A stretch of DNA of 64,000 bases, taken from Minicystis rosea (lineage in GTDB: Bacteria; Myxococcota_A; Polyangia; Polyangiales; Polyangiaceae). The notes under the pieces were generated by a model. It made no database searches. It was not told the origin of the DNA and worked only from the letters and a program-made list of their open reading frames with translations. Location: the NCBI GenBank assembly GCA_001931535.1, contig CP016211.1, forward strand, positions 11,082,377 through 11,146,376. The letters run 5' to 3'. Position numbers and translations under genes: made by a program. Positions 44,679-53,825 of the stretch are shown here, one piece after another. The number at the start of each line of letters is the position of its first letter. The stretch's first letter is position 1.

Positions 44679-46993
44679 GGCATCCTCCGGAAGCCGAGCG
44701 TGAGCTGTCCGGTGAAAGGACCGAGCTCGGGATCGGTCCACGGGGCGAGGTGCAGGCCGAGGCCGCCGTAGATCCACGTGCCGGCCTCGATGCCGGCGCC
44801 GAGGCCGGCGAGCACGTTCTTCGTCCCGCCGTCGCGGGCCACGAGGTGCGCATCGAGCGCGGCGTTGATGCGGAGCCAGCGCAAAACATCCATCGTGCCG
44901 CCGGCGATGATGAAGCCTTGCGCGGGCGGGGTGCCCGTCAGGCCTTCGTCTTGCGCGAGGCGCACGCGCGCGCCCACGTCGGCGAGCCAGGTGAAGCGAC
45001 CGGCCACACCACCGATGGCAATCGACGGCTCGAGCCGCGCGGGCGCGCCCGACGACGAGATGGGGAATCCCACCCGGAGCGCGGGCGCGAGCTCGAACGT
45101 GGATGCGCCGATGCGGAACGCGCGCACGCGCAGGCCGAGCCATGCGGCGCCGTCCGAAGTCTTCCCGTCCGTCGTGTCGGTGCGCAATGCGGCGTCGACG
45201 CCGACGGGGCCAATCGATCCGCTCGCGCGGGCCTGACCTTGGAACGTCCAGCCACCGTGCGCGCGCGTCATGCCCACGCCGACCGAAGCGCCGTCGGCGG
45301 GCGTCGGCGCGGAGGCGATCACGTCGGCGCTGGGCGAGAGCAACCAGACCGGCGCATAGGCACCGATTTGCGGGTAGCGCGGAGGTTCGTTGGGCGAAGC
45401 GGGCTTCTCCGGGCCGCGCGGTGACCAATCGGTGGTGCCGAGCACGGCGCCGCGATCGTCGACCACGTCGAGGCGCAGCGAGTCGGGGACGTCGCCGCCG
45501 AGATCGAGCGAGCCGGTGAAGGTGCCATTGGGCCCGGCGACGAGCGGAAACGTGCGCACGCCGCCCGGGAGGCGCGCGCGGCCCGAGGGCGCGACGCGCG
45601 AGCCGACGTCCACACCCTCGAAGCCCGTGAGCGTGGCGCGCACGTCGAGGCGGCTCGGCGCGCCCGGCTTCGCGTCGAGCGAGGCCTCGATGCTCGCGCC
45701 GACCTTGGTGTAGTGGACCGCGATGGTGTCCGCCTCACCGGCGCCGAGCGCGCGGATGCGCAGCGTGTGCGGCGCGCGGCGGCGCAGATCGACGGCGTCG
45801 GGGATGGGGCCGAACGGGCCCTCGTCGATCGACATCTCGAGCTGCGGCGAAGATCCGAGCTTGAGGACGCCGTAGGGGTTCGCCTCGATTTCCTTCGAGC
45901 TCAAACGACCTGCGCCGGAGTCGAGGCGCGCGTCCACGAGGCGCACCACGCGCGTCTCCGCGGCGACGCCGAGGTACTCCTCTTTGTCGATGGCGCGCAC
46001 GGCCAGGTAGTACGTGCCGATGGGGATCTTCTCGCCGCGGAAGGCGGTGATGGTGGCCGGCACCTCTTCGCGCACGACGAGATCGTGGAACTCGGGATCG
46101 CGCGCGATCTCGAAGCGATACGAGACCGCGGCGGGCACCGCGTTCCACGTGGCGGTGAGCGTGCCCGTGCCGCCGGGCGCGAGCACCACGCCGTCGTTGC
46201 TGCCGAGCCACGCGGGCGCGGGGGGCAGGGGGCGCGGCGGGATCGGCGGCGCTCCGCCGACGAAGCGGGTGCCGTGGTTCTTGGGCACTTCGACCGACTT
46301 GCCCGCGTTGCTCACGCCGGCTTTGCCATCGAACACCGCCACGGTGGTGCGCTCGCCTTTGCGCTGCACCACGGTGTCGCGCGACTCGGCGCTCACGCGA
46401 CCGCTGCCCTTGATGGCCACCTCGACCGCGCCGCCGCGCAGCGCCGCGAGGCCGGCCTTCACCTCACCGGCCTCGACCTCGACGGCGGCCGGTGGTGACT
46501 TCGACACCCGCGTTTGGCTGGCGGTGCCGTAGATCACCACCAGCGTGTTGGGCGCGAGGAACACGCGCGTGCGATCGATGAACTCGACGTCGGCGCGCCC
46601 TTGATCGAGCGTGTTGACGTTGTAGTTGGAGAACAGCGGCATCCCCACCGAAGCCGGGGCCCAAGCGGCGCCGCCGCGGCGGGCGCGCACGTCCGGGTTC
46701 ATCGAACGCAGCTTGGCGTCGGGCAGCGTGGTCGGCTTCTCCGGCAGGATCAGCGTCATCCCCTCGCGGAGAGGCACACCCGACTTGCACGCCACGTGGT
46801 TGTAGCGTTGCAGCAGCGAGGCCCATTTTGCCGAGCCGTAGAGCGCGCGCGCGATGTCGTCGCACGTCTCGCCCTTCTGCACGCCCCACTGCACGACGGG
46901 CTCGGGGAAGCCTGGTGTCGGCGGCGCGGCCCACGCGACGCGCGCGCCGCAGAACGCGACACCAAACAAGGACAAAACCCGTCGAAATGACAC
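44675..46993 (-). CDS. LysM/FecR-domain envelope protein with C-terminal beta-rich region
   Basis: A 772-residue secreted protein. A signal peptide (residues 1-23, ending VAWA) precedes a LysM-like segment (about 33-85: VQKGETCDDIARALYG, SGVPLREGMTLILPEK), which suggests peptidoglycan contact. A FecR-like domain follows (about 100-240: FSNYNVNTLDQGRADVEF, RKGERTTVAVFDGKAGV). A fibronectin-like segment (about 255-350) with TWNAVPAAVSYRFEIARD follows. The last 200 residues are glycine- and aromatic-rich with alternating strands, ending TLGFRRMP, like an outer-membrane beta barrel. It starts with GTG at 46993 and is coupled to the downstream Ser/Thr kinase. Divergent from the OmpA gene across 68 bp. 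Role inferred: envelope or cell-wall sensor. Confidence 0.8.
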   Translation of the reverse strand: MSFRRVLSLFGVAFCGARVAWAAPPTPGFPEPVVQWGVQKGETCDDIARALYGSAKWASLLQRYNHVACKSGVPLREGMTLILPEKPTTLPDAKLRSMNPDVRARRGGAAWAPASVGMPLFSNYNVNTLDQGRADVEFIDRTRVFLAPNTLVVIYGTASQTRVSKSPPAAVEVEAGEVKAGLAALRGGAVEVAIKGSGRVSAESRDTVVQRKGERTTVAVFDGKAGVSNAGKSVEVPKNHGTRFVGGAPPIPPRPLPPAPAWLGSNDGVVLAPGGTGTLTATWNAVPAAVSYRFEIARDPEFHDLVVREEVPATITAFRGEKIPIGTYYLAVRAIDKEEYLGVAAETRVVRLVDARLDSGAGRLSSKEIEANPYGVLKLGSSPQLEMSIDEGPFGPIPDAVDLRRRAPHTLRIRALGAGEADTIAVHYTKVGASIEASLDAKPGAPSRLDVRATLTGFEGVDVGSRVAPSGRARLPGGVRTFPLVAGPNGTFTGSLDLGGDVPDSLRLDVVDDRGAVLGTTDWSPRGPEKPASPNEPPRYPQIGAYAPVWLLSPSADVIASAPTPADGASVGVGMTRAHGGWTFQGQARASGSIGPVGVDAALRTDTTDGKTSDGAAWLGLRVRAFRIGASTFELAPALRVGFPISSSGAPARLEPSIAIGGVAGRFTWLADVGARVRLAQDEGLTGTPPAQGFIIAGGTMDVLRWLRINAALDAHLVARDGGTKNVLAGLGAGIEAGTWIYGGLGLHLAPWTDPELGPFTGQLTLGFRRMP

Positions 46994-47061
46994 TTTCGGC
47001 GACGTTACACGAGGGCCGTTCGCTGTTGCAAGCGAGCGTGGAGTACGCCTAGAGTGGCGAA

Positions 47062-48873
47062 ATGATCAGGGCGCGCCGCGCCTCTGTTGGGCTCGGTTGG
47101 GCCGCATTTCTCGTCTTTTTCGCGTCATCGGCGGACGTGTATGCGCAGGCTGGGTCCTCCGCGCCGAGGGGCGCGCTCGATCAGCTCGATCCCGCGCCCG
47201 CCGGAGACACGTTTTTCTCCTTCGCCTCCGCCGACGTCCCCGGCCGCCTGCGCCTCTCCGCGCAAATCCTGGCGTCGTATGCTCACGATCCGTTGGTGCT
47301 CCGGCGCCTCTCGGGCGGTGAGCCGTTTCACTGGGTGAGTGATCAGGCGCAGCTCCATGCGCAGGTCAGCCTCGAAGCGCTGCGGCGTTTCAAGCTCGAT
47401 CTCGACATGCCCGTGACGCTCGCCGCGGGCGGCACCTCGGGCTCGCTCGGCGGCTTCGCGGCGACCGCGCCTTCGGGGGCGAGCGCGGGTGATCTGCGCG
47501 CCGGCCTGCGCGTCGTCGTGCTCCATCAGAACGGCTTCATCCCGGCGGCGGCCGTCGGCTTCAACCTCTGGGCGCCCGTCGGTGGCGCGACGGCGTTCAG
47601 CGGGGCCGGCGTGGTGCGGTATCAGCCGGGCATCGAGATCGGCGCCGAATATACGCACTTCGTCTGGGGCGCGACGGTGGGCGCGCGTTTCCAGCCCGAA
47701 GCCGAGGGATCGCTCGTGGGCAGTCGCATCGTCGGCGGCGCGGGCGCGGCGGTGCGTTGGTTCGGTCTCACCGTGGGGCCGGAGATTCACTATCAGGTAT
47801 CCACCGGAGATCGCGCAGCCATCGTGAGCAAGGCGGGCAGCGCCGGCGCGGAGGTCCTTTTGGGGGCGCGCTACAAGCTCGGCCCCGTGACGTTTGGTCT
47901 CGCCGGTGGTCCGGGCCTCGGCCGCTTGCCGGGGACACCCACCTATCGACTCCTCGCCGGCATCAACGGCTCCTTCGATCTCTTGCCCGTGCACGATCCC
48001 GACGAGATCGTCGTGAAAGGCGACACCAACGCCGGCTCGGGCCCCAAACCACCTTTGCCGCCGCCCCCGCCGATCGACACCGACGGCGACGGCGTGCTCG
48101 ATCCGGAGGATGCGTGTCCCACCATCGTCGGTGATGCTACGAAAGGCGCGCATCGCCGCGGTTGCCCGCCCGATCGCGATCGCGATGGCATCTACGACGT
48201 CGACGATCGCTGCCCCGACGTCCCCGGCGTGGAGAGCACCGATCCGGCGAAGAACGGTTGTCCGCCCGACACCGATGGTGACGGCATCGCCGACGACAAG
48301 GATGCTTGTCCGCGCGAGAAGGGCGAGCCCAACGCCGATCCCAAGCTCCATGGTTGTCCGACCGCCGTGCGCCTCGAAGGCACGCAGATCGTCATCTTGC
48401 AGCAGGTCAATTTCGAGACCGGCCGGGCCGAGATCAAGCGCGACAGCGACAACCTCCTTTCGCAGGTGGCGGCGGTGCTCCAGCAGCACCCGGAGATCGC
48501 GCGGCTGGCCGTCGACGGGCACACCGACGATCGCGGCGGCGACAAGCCGAACGTGAACCTCTCCGAGCGGCGCGCCGTCGCGGTGGTGCGTTGGTTGACG
48601 GAGCACGGTGTCGACGCACGTCGTTTGGAGGCGCGGGGCTTCGGCGCGCGCCGGCCCATCGCCGACAACAAGACCGAAGTCGGCCGCGCCAAGAATCGAC
48701 GGGTGGAGTTCCAGATCCGGCGGCGCACCGAGCAGGGCGAGGCCGGTTGGCGTGATGGTCCGGTGGACGAAGGAGCGAGTCCCGCGCCCGCGGCCGACGC
48801 GCCCAAGCCCGCGGCGGCACCCAAGCCCGCGGCGGCACCCAAGCCCGCGCCCAAGCCGCCGGGGCGCAAGTGA
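47062..48873 (+). CDS. OmpA-family outer membrane protein with thrombospondin type-3 repeats
   Basis: A 603-residue envelope protein. After a signal peptide (residues 1-28) comes a beta-barrel-like region (about 45-315). Three calcium-binding TSP3-type repeats follow (about 335-440: DTDGDGVLDPEDACP, DRDGIYDVDDRCPD, DTDGDGIADDKDACP). The OmpA peptidoglycan-binding domain (about 450-555) carries VDGHTDDRGGDKPNVNLSE and ARGFGARRPIADN with the expected Asp and Arg contacts. The tail is Ala/Pro/Lys-rich and tandem-repeated. It links outer membrane to peptidoglycan, probably calcium-stabilised. The downstream cyclase start overlaps its stop (GTGA), an uncommon pairing. Confidence 0.92.
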   Translation: MIRARRASVGLGWAAFLVFFASSADVYAQAGSSAPRGALDQLDPAPAGDTFFSFASADVPGRLRLSAQILASYAHDPLVLRRLSGGEPFHWVSDQAQLHAQVSLEALRRFKLDLDMPVTLAAGGTSGSLGGFAATAPSGASAGDLRAGLRVVVLHQNGFIPAAAVGFNLWAPVGGATAFSGAGVVRYQPGIEIGAEYTHFVWGATVGARFQPEAEGSLVGSRIVGGAGAAVRWFGLTVGPEIHYQVSTGDRAAIVSKAGSAGAEVLLGARYKLGPVTFGLAGGPGLGRLPGTPTYRLLAGINGSFDLLPVHDPDEIVVKGDTNAGSGPKPPLPPPPPIDTDGDGVLDPEDACPTIVGDATKGAHRRGCPPDRDRDGIYDVDDRCPDVPGVESTDPAKNGCPPDTDGDGIADDKDACPREKGEPNADPKLHGCPTAVRLEGTQIVILQQVNFETGRAEIKRDSDNLLSQVAAVLQQHPEIARLAVDGHTDDRGGDKPNVNLSERRAVAVVRWLTEHGVDARRLEARGFGARRPIADNKTEVGRAKNRRVEFQIRRRTEQGEAGWRDGPVDEGASPAPAADAPKPAAAPKPAAAPKPAPKPPGRK

Positions 48874-50597
48874 AGCTCTCGATTCGGCTCAAGGCCGTGC
48901 TCCTCATCTCGGTGATGACGCTCGGCCCCGTGGGCCTGACGGCGGCGCTCCTCTTGGACGTCAATCGCCGCCCCGTCCTCGACACCGAAGAGCAGCTTCA
49001 ATCCGCGGTCGTCAACGAGGTCTCTTTCGAGCCGGCGCGGGTCATCCACGAGATCGAGAACGACGCCGTCGCCGTGGCCGCCGTCTTCTCGCGTGCCGCC
49101 GAAGGTGCCATTCGCGACGAGGACGCCATCGAGAGCGTGCGCGCCCTCATCGGCAGCCGCGAGACGATCGACGCGGTTCGCTTCGAGGTTCCGTCCGCCA
49201 ACGTCAGCACCGTGATCCGGTGGAAGACATCGTCCGCGGATGTCCCCTCGTCCACGCCTGAGCTGCGCGCGCTCGCCGATCAGCATGGACAGGCCCTCTC
49301 CTCGGCGGGTGTCGTGGTGGTGCGCATCAAGGCACCTTCCGGCAAACAGGGCTCGGCGCCGCCGCCCGGGTACATCACGGTGCGCGCCGATCTGGCGCGC
49401 ATCGGCGCTTCGCTCGAGGACATCGCGCAGCGCCGCTTCGTGGGCAACGTGAGCTTGCTCGTGGTCACGCACGATCGCCGGGTCGTCGCCTCCTACGGTG
49501 TCCCCGGCGTCGCGCCCGGCGCCAACGTGGAGTCGTTCCCCGTGTGGCAGATGCTGCCGGGCGGCACGGTGCCGAACAAGGCCTTCTCGGTGAACGGTCG
49601 CTACGTCGATCACGACACCCCCATGGTCGGCGCGCTCCAGGTGCTCCCGGACAGCGGGTGGATCGTGGCGAGCTTCCGGCCTCAATCCATCGCGTACAAG
49701 GCCCTCACCGACATGCGCCAGCGCGGCCTCGTGGTGGCGGCGGCGGCGGCGCTCCTCGCCGTGTTGGTCGGGCTCTTCGCGGGCCGCACGGTGACGGCGC
49801 CCATCCTCCGCGTCGTGGAGCAGGTGCGGCTCATCGCCAAGCGACGGTGGCGCGAGATCTCCTTCGACTCCGCGCGCGGCGACGAGATCGGCGAGCTCAC
49901 CCAGTCCCTCGGGGAGATGGCGCACGACCTCGAGCAGGGCGAGGTCGAGGCCAAGCTGCGCGGCGATCTCAGCCGCTTCATGAGCAAGCAGCTCGTCGAC
50001 GCCATCGTGAAGGGCGAGCACTCGCTCTCGCTCGGCGGCAAGCGCACCGCGGTCAGCGTCGTCTTCGCCGACGTCGTCGGTTTCACCCCGCTGGCCGAGG
50101 CCCGCGACGCCGAGCAGATCGTGGGCCTGCTCAACGAGCTGTTCTCGGTGCTCACCGAGATCGTGTTTCGCCACGGCGGCACGGTCGACAAGTTCATCGG
50201 CGACTGCATCATGGCCGTGTGGGGCGCGCCCGTGGCCCAGCCCGACCACGCCCGCCTCGCCCTCGCCGCCGCCGAGGACATGATGCGCTTCCTCGAGACC
50301 GCCAACGAGGAGTGGAAGGCCAAATACGACATCGAGATCCGCCTCGGCATCGGGGTCAACTCGGGCGAGGCCATCGTCGGCAACGTCGGCTCCCAGAAGC
50401 GCATGGAGTACACCGTCATCGGTGACGTGGTGAACGTCGCCGCCCGCCTCGAAGCCATCGCCCAGCCCAACCAGGTGCTGGTCGCCGAGGCGACACGTGA
50501 CCTCGTGGGCGACGCCTTCGCCCTGCACAAGCTCGGGGATCGAAGGCTGACGGGGCGCAAGACGGAGACGACGGTGTACGCGCTCGATCTGGATTGA
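48870..50597 (+). CDS. Membrane class III adenylate cyclase with sensor region and HAMP
   Basis: A 575-residue protein. TM1 (about residues 8-30), an extracytoplasmic sensor-like region (about 31-285, dCACHE-like in layout), TM2 (about 287-308), HAMP (about 309-362) and a cyclase domain (about 390-560). Catalytic residues are visible: metal aspartates in FADVVGFT and IGDCIMAVWG, the purine-site lysine in VDKFIGD, threonine in MEYTVIGDVVN (rather than aspartate, the class IIIb pattern), and Asn/Arg in NVAARLEA. It should make cAMP. The GTG start overlaps the OmpA stop, so its input may be outer-membrane or periplasmic state. It is convergent with the following membrane gene. Confidence 0.92.
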   Translation: MKLSIRLKAVLLISVMTLGPVGLTAALLLDVNRRPVLDTEEQLQSAVVNEVSFEPARVIHEIENDAVAVAAVFSRAAEGAIRDEDAIESVRALIGSRETIDAVRFEVPSANVSTVIRWKTSSADVPSSTPELRALADQHGQALSSAGVVVVRIKAPSGKQGSAPPPGYITVRADLARIGASLEDIAQRRFVGNVSLLVVTHDRRVVASYGVPGVAPGANVESFPVWQMLPGGTVPNKAFSVNGRYVDHDTPMVGALQVLPDSGWIVASFRPQSIAYKALTDMRQRGLVVAAAAALLAVLVGLFAGRTVTAPILRVVEQVRLIAKRRWREISFDSARGDEIGELTQSLGEMAHDLEQGEVEAKLRGDLSRFMSKQLVDAIVKGEHSLSLGGKRTAVSVVFADVVGFTPLAEARDAEQIVGLLNELFSVLTEIVFRHGGTVDKFIGDCIMAVWGAPVAQPDHARLALAAAEDMMRFLETANEEWKAKYDIEIRLGIGVNSGEAIVGNVGSQKRMEYTVIGDVVNVAARLEAIAQPNQVLVAEATRDLVGDAFALHKLGDRRLTGRKTETTVYALDLD

Positions 50598-50604
50598 GCC
50601 GAAC

Positions 50605-50669
50605 CGTTCGAGCTCAAACGATGTTGGCGGTCGGCGCCGCGCGAATCGTTGGAGCTCAAACGATGTTGG
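50605..50669. repeat. Paired near-palindromic 23-bp direct repeats
   Basis: Two copies at 50605-50627 and 50647-50669, 42 bp apart, differ by one base. Each contains the near-palindrome CGTTCGAGCTCAAACG. They occupy the convergent gap between the cyclase and the next gene, so they may serve as terminators (each arm can fold on itself) or be a protein-binding site. Confidence 0.55.
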
Positions 50670-50681
50670 TGGCTGGCGGTC

Positions 50682-52553
50682 TCAACGCGCGCGGGTCGGC
50701 TCGCGCCGCAGCACGGCGCGGCGCATCCCCTTGAGCGCGAAGGGGACGGTGGCGTTGGCGACGGAGGGATCGCGCGCGGAGAGCTCTTCCAGGCGGCGCA
50801 GCACGAGGTCGGCGGCCTCGCGCTCGCCCAGCGCGTGGAGCACGCTGGCGTCGGCGCGCAGCGTGGTGGCGAGGACCATCGCGGTGGGCGACTCGGGGAC
50901 GGCCGCGCCGGCGACGGCGACCATCACGCGGCGCAGCGGCGTCGTCGCGGCGGTGCTGCTCTGCCGGCGATCGGAGGGACCGAGCGGCTGCGGCGCGTAC
51001 TCCAGCCAGAGGCCGCCGAGGCGGAGGTGGCTGATGAGGCGCTTGGGCCACGTGGGGTTGAGCTCGACGTGCAAGGGACGCACGTCGGCGACCTTCGAGA
51101 GCGCGAACTCGGTCAGCTCGCCGGTGAGCGCGTGCGAGCGCACGAGGGGCTCGAGCTCCCGCTCGGATGCGACCAAGCTCGCGGCGACGCGGCCTTTGTC
51201 GAGCAGCGGGATCGGGATCACCACCACGTCGGGCCGCTCGCCGCGCGTGAGCCGCGCGGACCAGAGGCGCCATGCGATCGCAGGCGACCGCACGAGGATC
51301 GCGGAGCGCGGCGGGAGCTGCCCCAAGGCCTCGTCGGCCCAGACTTCGGCGTCCATCTGCTCGCTGCGATCGGTGGCGAAGCCGGCCTCCTCCGAGGTGA
51401 GCGCGACGAGTGTGAGGTGGAAGACGACCACCAGCACGGCCGCCGCCCGCGCGAGCGGGAAGCGCGCGCGCAGCACGCGGCCCACGACCTCGAACACGCC
51501 GAGCGCCGACGACATGGCGAGCGCGGCGAGCGCGAGCGATCGCAACGTGGTGAGCGGATCGGCCGCGAGGATGCCCGCGATGTGCGCGGGCAGGAGCGTG
51601 TCGAGGACGACGAGCGCGATGAGCGGCGCCACCAGCGGGCGCAGGCGCGGGCGGAGGAGCGCGGCGCCCGCGCCGAAGGCGGCGATGCCCAGCGACACCA
51701 GGCCGACCTCGTGAATCCAAGCGCCGAGCGCGGTCGCGCGCGCGCCCGTGCCTTCGAGCGCGGAGAGGCTCGCGGCCGAGAGCGCGCGGCCCACGTCGAC
51801 CCAAGCGCGCGGCGCGATGGGTCGGAGCGCGAGCGGCGCGAGCAGGACGGCCGCCGTGAGGATCGCGGTCGCGCCCGCCGCCGCGAGCACGCGCGGCGCG
51901 GGTCGCGGGAGCTTCGCGGCCACGGGATCGAAGTGCCGCGCGATGCCGAGGGCGATGGTGATGGATGCGATGGCGAGCGCGGCCGGCGGGCTCTCCGCGA
52001 AGGCCGCGCCGATGACGGCGCCGAGGCCGATGATCGATTGCGGCCCGAACCCGGCCGGCGTCGTGGCCGCGCGCACGCCCATGGAGAGCGCCGCGAGCAC
52101 CAGCGCCGTCGCGATCATCGCACCGCCGCCCACGGTGCCCTCGCGTTGCCACGTCGGCGAGAGCGCCGCGGTCAGCGTGGCGATTGCCGCGAGCGCCGCG
52201 CCAAGCCGCGGCGAAGGCCCGGCCGCGGTGAGCGCGCGCCGCACGAGGCCATAGAGCAACCGCGAGGCGAGGGCCAACGCGAGCGCGGAGCCGAGGGCCG
52301 CGCGGAACGTGCGCGGCCCGAGCGGCAACAGGCCGAGCGCCTGCGACACGAGGGTGGAGAGGCCGCCGCCGATGCCGACCGCGACCAGGCCGAGGTCACG
52401 GACGGCGGAGAGATCGTCGCGCCATTGCCCCGCGGATGCAGCCCGCGAGACCGCGATGCCGAAGGGCACCCACGTCGCGATCAGGCCGCAGCCGAGATCC
52501 AACCAGGGCGCCGACGGCGGTGCGGTGTCTCGGACCTTGCCTTCTCGACCCAC
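50682..52553 (-). CDS. Polytopic membrane protein, possibly glycosyltransferase-like (DUF2723-related)
   Basis: About 623 residues with roughly 10-12 hydrophobic segments through residue about 400, then a soluble tail of about 220 residues (begins DRSEQMDAEVWADEALGQL). The region after the first helix, around GGLSTLVSQALGLLPLG, resembles the layout of DUF2723 / GT-C-like membrane glycosyltransferases, but the usual acidic and HPPG motifs are missing, so the assignment is weak. The start is uncertain: GTG at 52553 fits composition, while an in-frame TTG at 52658 would add low-quality sequence. It follows the PP2C gene on the same strand and may be co-transcribed. Function not recognised. Confidence 0.65.
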   Translation of the reverse strand: MGREGKVRDTAPPSAPWLDLGCGLIATWVPFGIAVSRAASAGQWRDDLSAVRDLGLVAVGIGGGLSTLVSQALGLLPLGPRTFRAALGSALALALASRLLYGLVRRALTAAGPSPRLGAALAAIATLTAALSPTWQREGTVGGGAMIATALVLAALSMGVRAATTPAGFGPQSIIGLGAVIGAAFAESPPAALAIASITIALGIARHFDPVAAKLPRPAPRVLAAAGATAILTAAVLLAPLALRPIAPRAWVDVGRALSAASLSALEGTGARATALGAWIHEVGLVSLGIAAFGAGAALLRPRLRPLVAPLIALVVLDTLLPAHIAGILAADPLTTLRSLALAALAMSSALGVFEVVGRVLRARFPLARAAAVLVVVFHLTLVALTSEEAGFATDRSEQMDAEVWADEALGQLPPRSAILVRSPAIAWRLWSARLTRGERPDVVVIPIPLLDKGRVAASLVASERELEPLVRSHALTGELTEFALSKVADVRPLHVELNPTWPKRLISHLRLGGLWLEYAPQPLGPSDRRQSSTAATTPLRRVMVAVAGAAVPESPTAMVLATTLRADASVLHALGEREAADLVLRRLEELSARDPSVANATVPFALKGMRRAVLRREPTRAR

Positions 52554-52676
52554 GCCGCTCTCGTGCCAGAGGGGGCCGACAATGGCCAAATTCCCGGCGC
52601 TTCCACGATAAAGATCTGCCCCACCCTCGATGAGGGCAGGGCGGACCCCCTCTCGCAAAAGCCTCGCCCGTCCGCG

Positions 52677-53549
52677 CTACGGCGCCGACTCGTACCGCGC
52701 CACCACGACCGTCACGTTGTCGCGCCCGCCGCGATCGTTCGCTTGCTCGATCAGCATCTCGCCCGCGGGCACCGGCTCCTTCGTCTCGTCCAGGATCACC
52801 GCGATGTCGTCGTCCGACAGCATGTCGGTGAGCCCGTCGGTGCAGAGGAGCAGCGTGTCGCCGGGCATGAGCTCTTCGGTGGTGAGCTCCACGTCCGGCG
52901 GCGGGGTGTTGGCGCCGACGGCGTTGCTGAGCACGTGACGCAGCCCGTGATGCGCGGCGCGCTCCGGCGGGAGGACGCCCTGCCGCACCATCTCCTGCAC
53001 GAACGTGTGATCGTTCGTGAGCCGGCGGAGCACGCCTTCGCGCAGCAAATAGCAGCGACTGTCGCCGACGTGCGCCACGAAGAGCCGGCGTCCCCGGCTG
53101 TAGGCGACCGTCAACGTGGTCCCCATGCCGTCGAGATCGGGGCGACCTTCGGCGGCCTGGAGGAGGCGCGCGTCGGCGCGGTCGAGCGCGCCGCGGAGCG
53201 CGTCCACGATCTCGGTGTGATCCGGCGCCCGATCGGCGCACAGCACCGGCGCGAGCAGCTCCTCGATCACGGCGATCGCCAGCGCGCTCGCGGTCTCGCC
53301 GGCCAGCGCGCCGCCCATTCCATCGGCGACGGCGAACAGGTGACCGCGGCTCGCGGCGCCGCCCGGCAGGTCCGGGCGATACGGCGACGTGAGCGGCATG
53401 ATGAGGAATCGATCCTCGTTCGTATCCCGCACGCGGCCCTGATCACTGGCGCCGAAGCTCCGCACACGAAGCGGTGCGCGCTTCATCGTGCGCGCGCTGC
53501 TCTGCCGGACGGAGGGGAGCATCAGATGGATCATCGGGTCGGTGTTCAT
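52677..53549 (-). CDS. PP2C-family Ser/Thr protein phosphatase
   Basis: A 290-residue cytoplasmic PPM phosphatase that would reverse Ser/Thr phosphorylation by Hanks-type kinases. Metal-binding motifs are complete: SDQGRVRDTNEDRFL, VADGMGG, GTTLTVAY, VAHVGDSRCYLL, CTDGLTDML and GGRDNVTVVVA. AAGGAGG seven bases before the ATG at 53549 fixes the start. It lies divergently from the FHA-sigma54 activator, with an inverted repeat in the shared region, and 8 kb from the Ser/Thr kinase gene. Typical single-domain length, with no sensor domain attached. Confidence 0.95.
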   Translation of the reverse strand: MNTDPMIHLMLPSVRQSSARTMKRAPLRVRSFGASDQGRVRDTNEDRFLIMPLTSPYRPDLPGGAASRGHLFAVADGMGGALAGETASALAIAVIEELLAPVLCADRAPDHTEIVDALRGALDRADARLLQAAEGRPDLDGMGTTLTVAYSRGRRLFVAHVGDSRCYLLREGVLRRLTNDHTFVQEMVRQGVLPPERAAHHGLRHVLSNAVGANTPPPDVELTTEELMPGDTLLLCTDGLTDMLSDDDIAVILDETKEPVPAGEMLIEQANDRGGRDNVTVVVARYESAP

Positions 53550-53713
53550 GTCGGAACCTCCTTCGTCACGGGTGGTGGAGGCCATGAAACAAGGCGCATG
53601 CCAGGCGCCGGATGAGGCCGTACGGATCGTGCTACGCGCCTCGAAAACAAGGTGTTTGGTGCACGAGCCGGCCCCCTCGTCGAGGCCGCGCGGGCGTGCC
53701 GGGACGGTGTGAC

Positions 53714-53742
53714 CTGTCCCGTCCAGAGTGGGACGGGGACAG
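53714..53742. promoter_or_regulatory. Inverted repeat between PP2C and FHA-sigma54 genes
   Basis: CTGTCCCGTCC (53714-53724) pairs with GGACGGGGACAG (53731-53742), with one extra G on the right. A further GGGAC half-site lies at 53701. It sits in the 276-bp divergent region, 84 bp before the activator start, and looks like an operator for autoregulation. No convincing sigma54 promoter was found beside it. Confidence 0.45.
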
Positions 53743-53825
53743 ATCGAGTGTCTCGCTCGTCGCGGGCTTGCATGGCATGCTGCGGGGACGATCCCCGGGC
53801 CCGTGATCGAAGAGCCATCGCCGAG

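Noticed and set aside
53550..53825. A sigma54 promoter upstream of the FHA activator
   Set aside because: A TGGCATGC stretch near 53773 lacks the required GG-N10-GC spacing.
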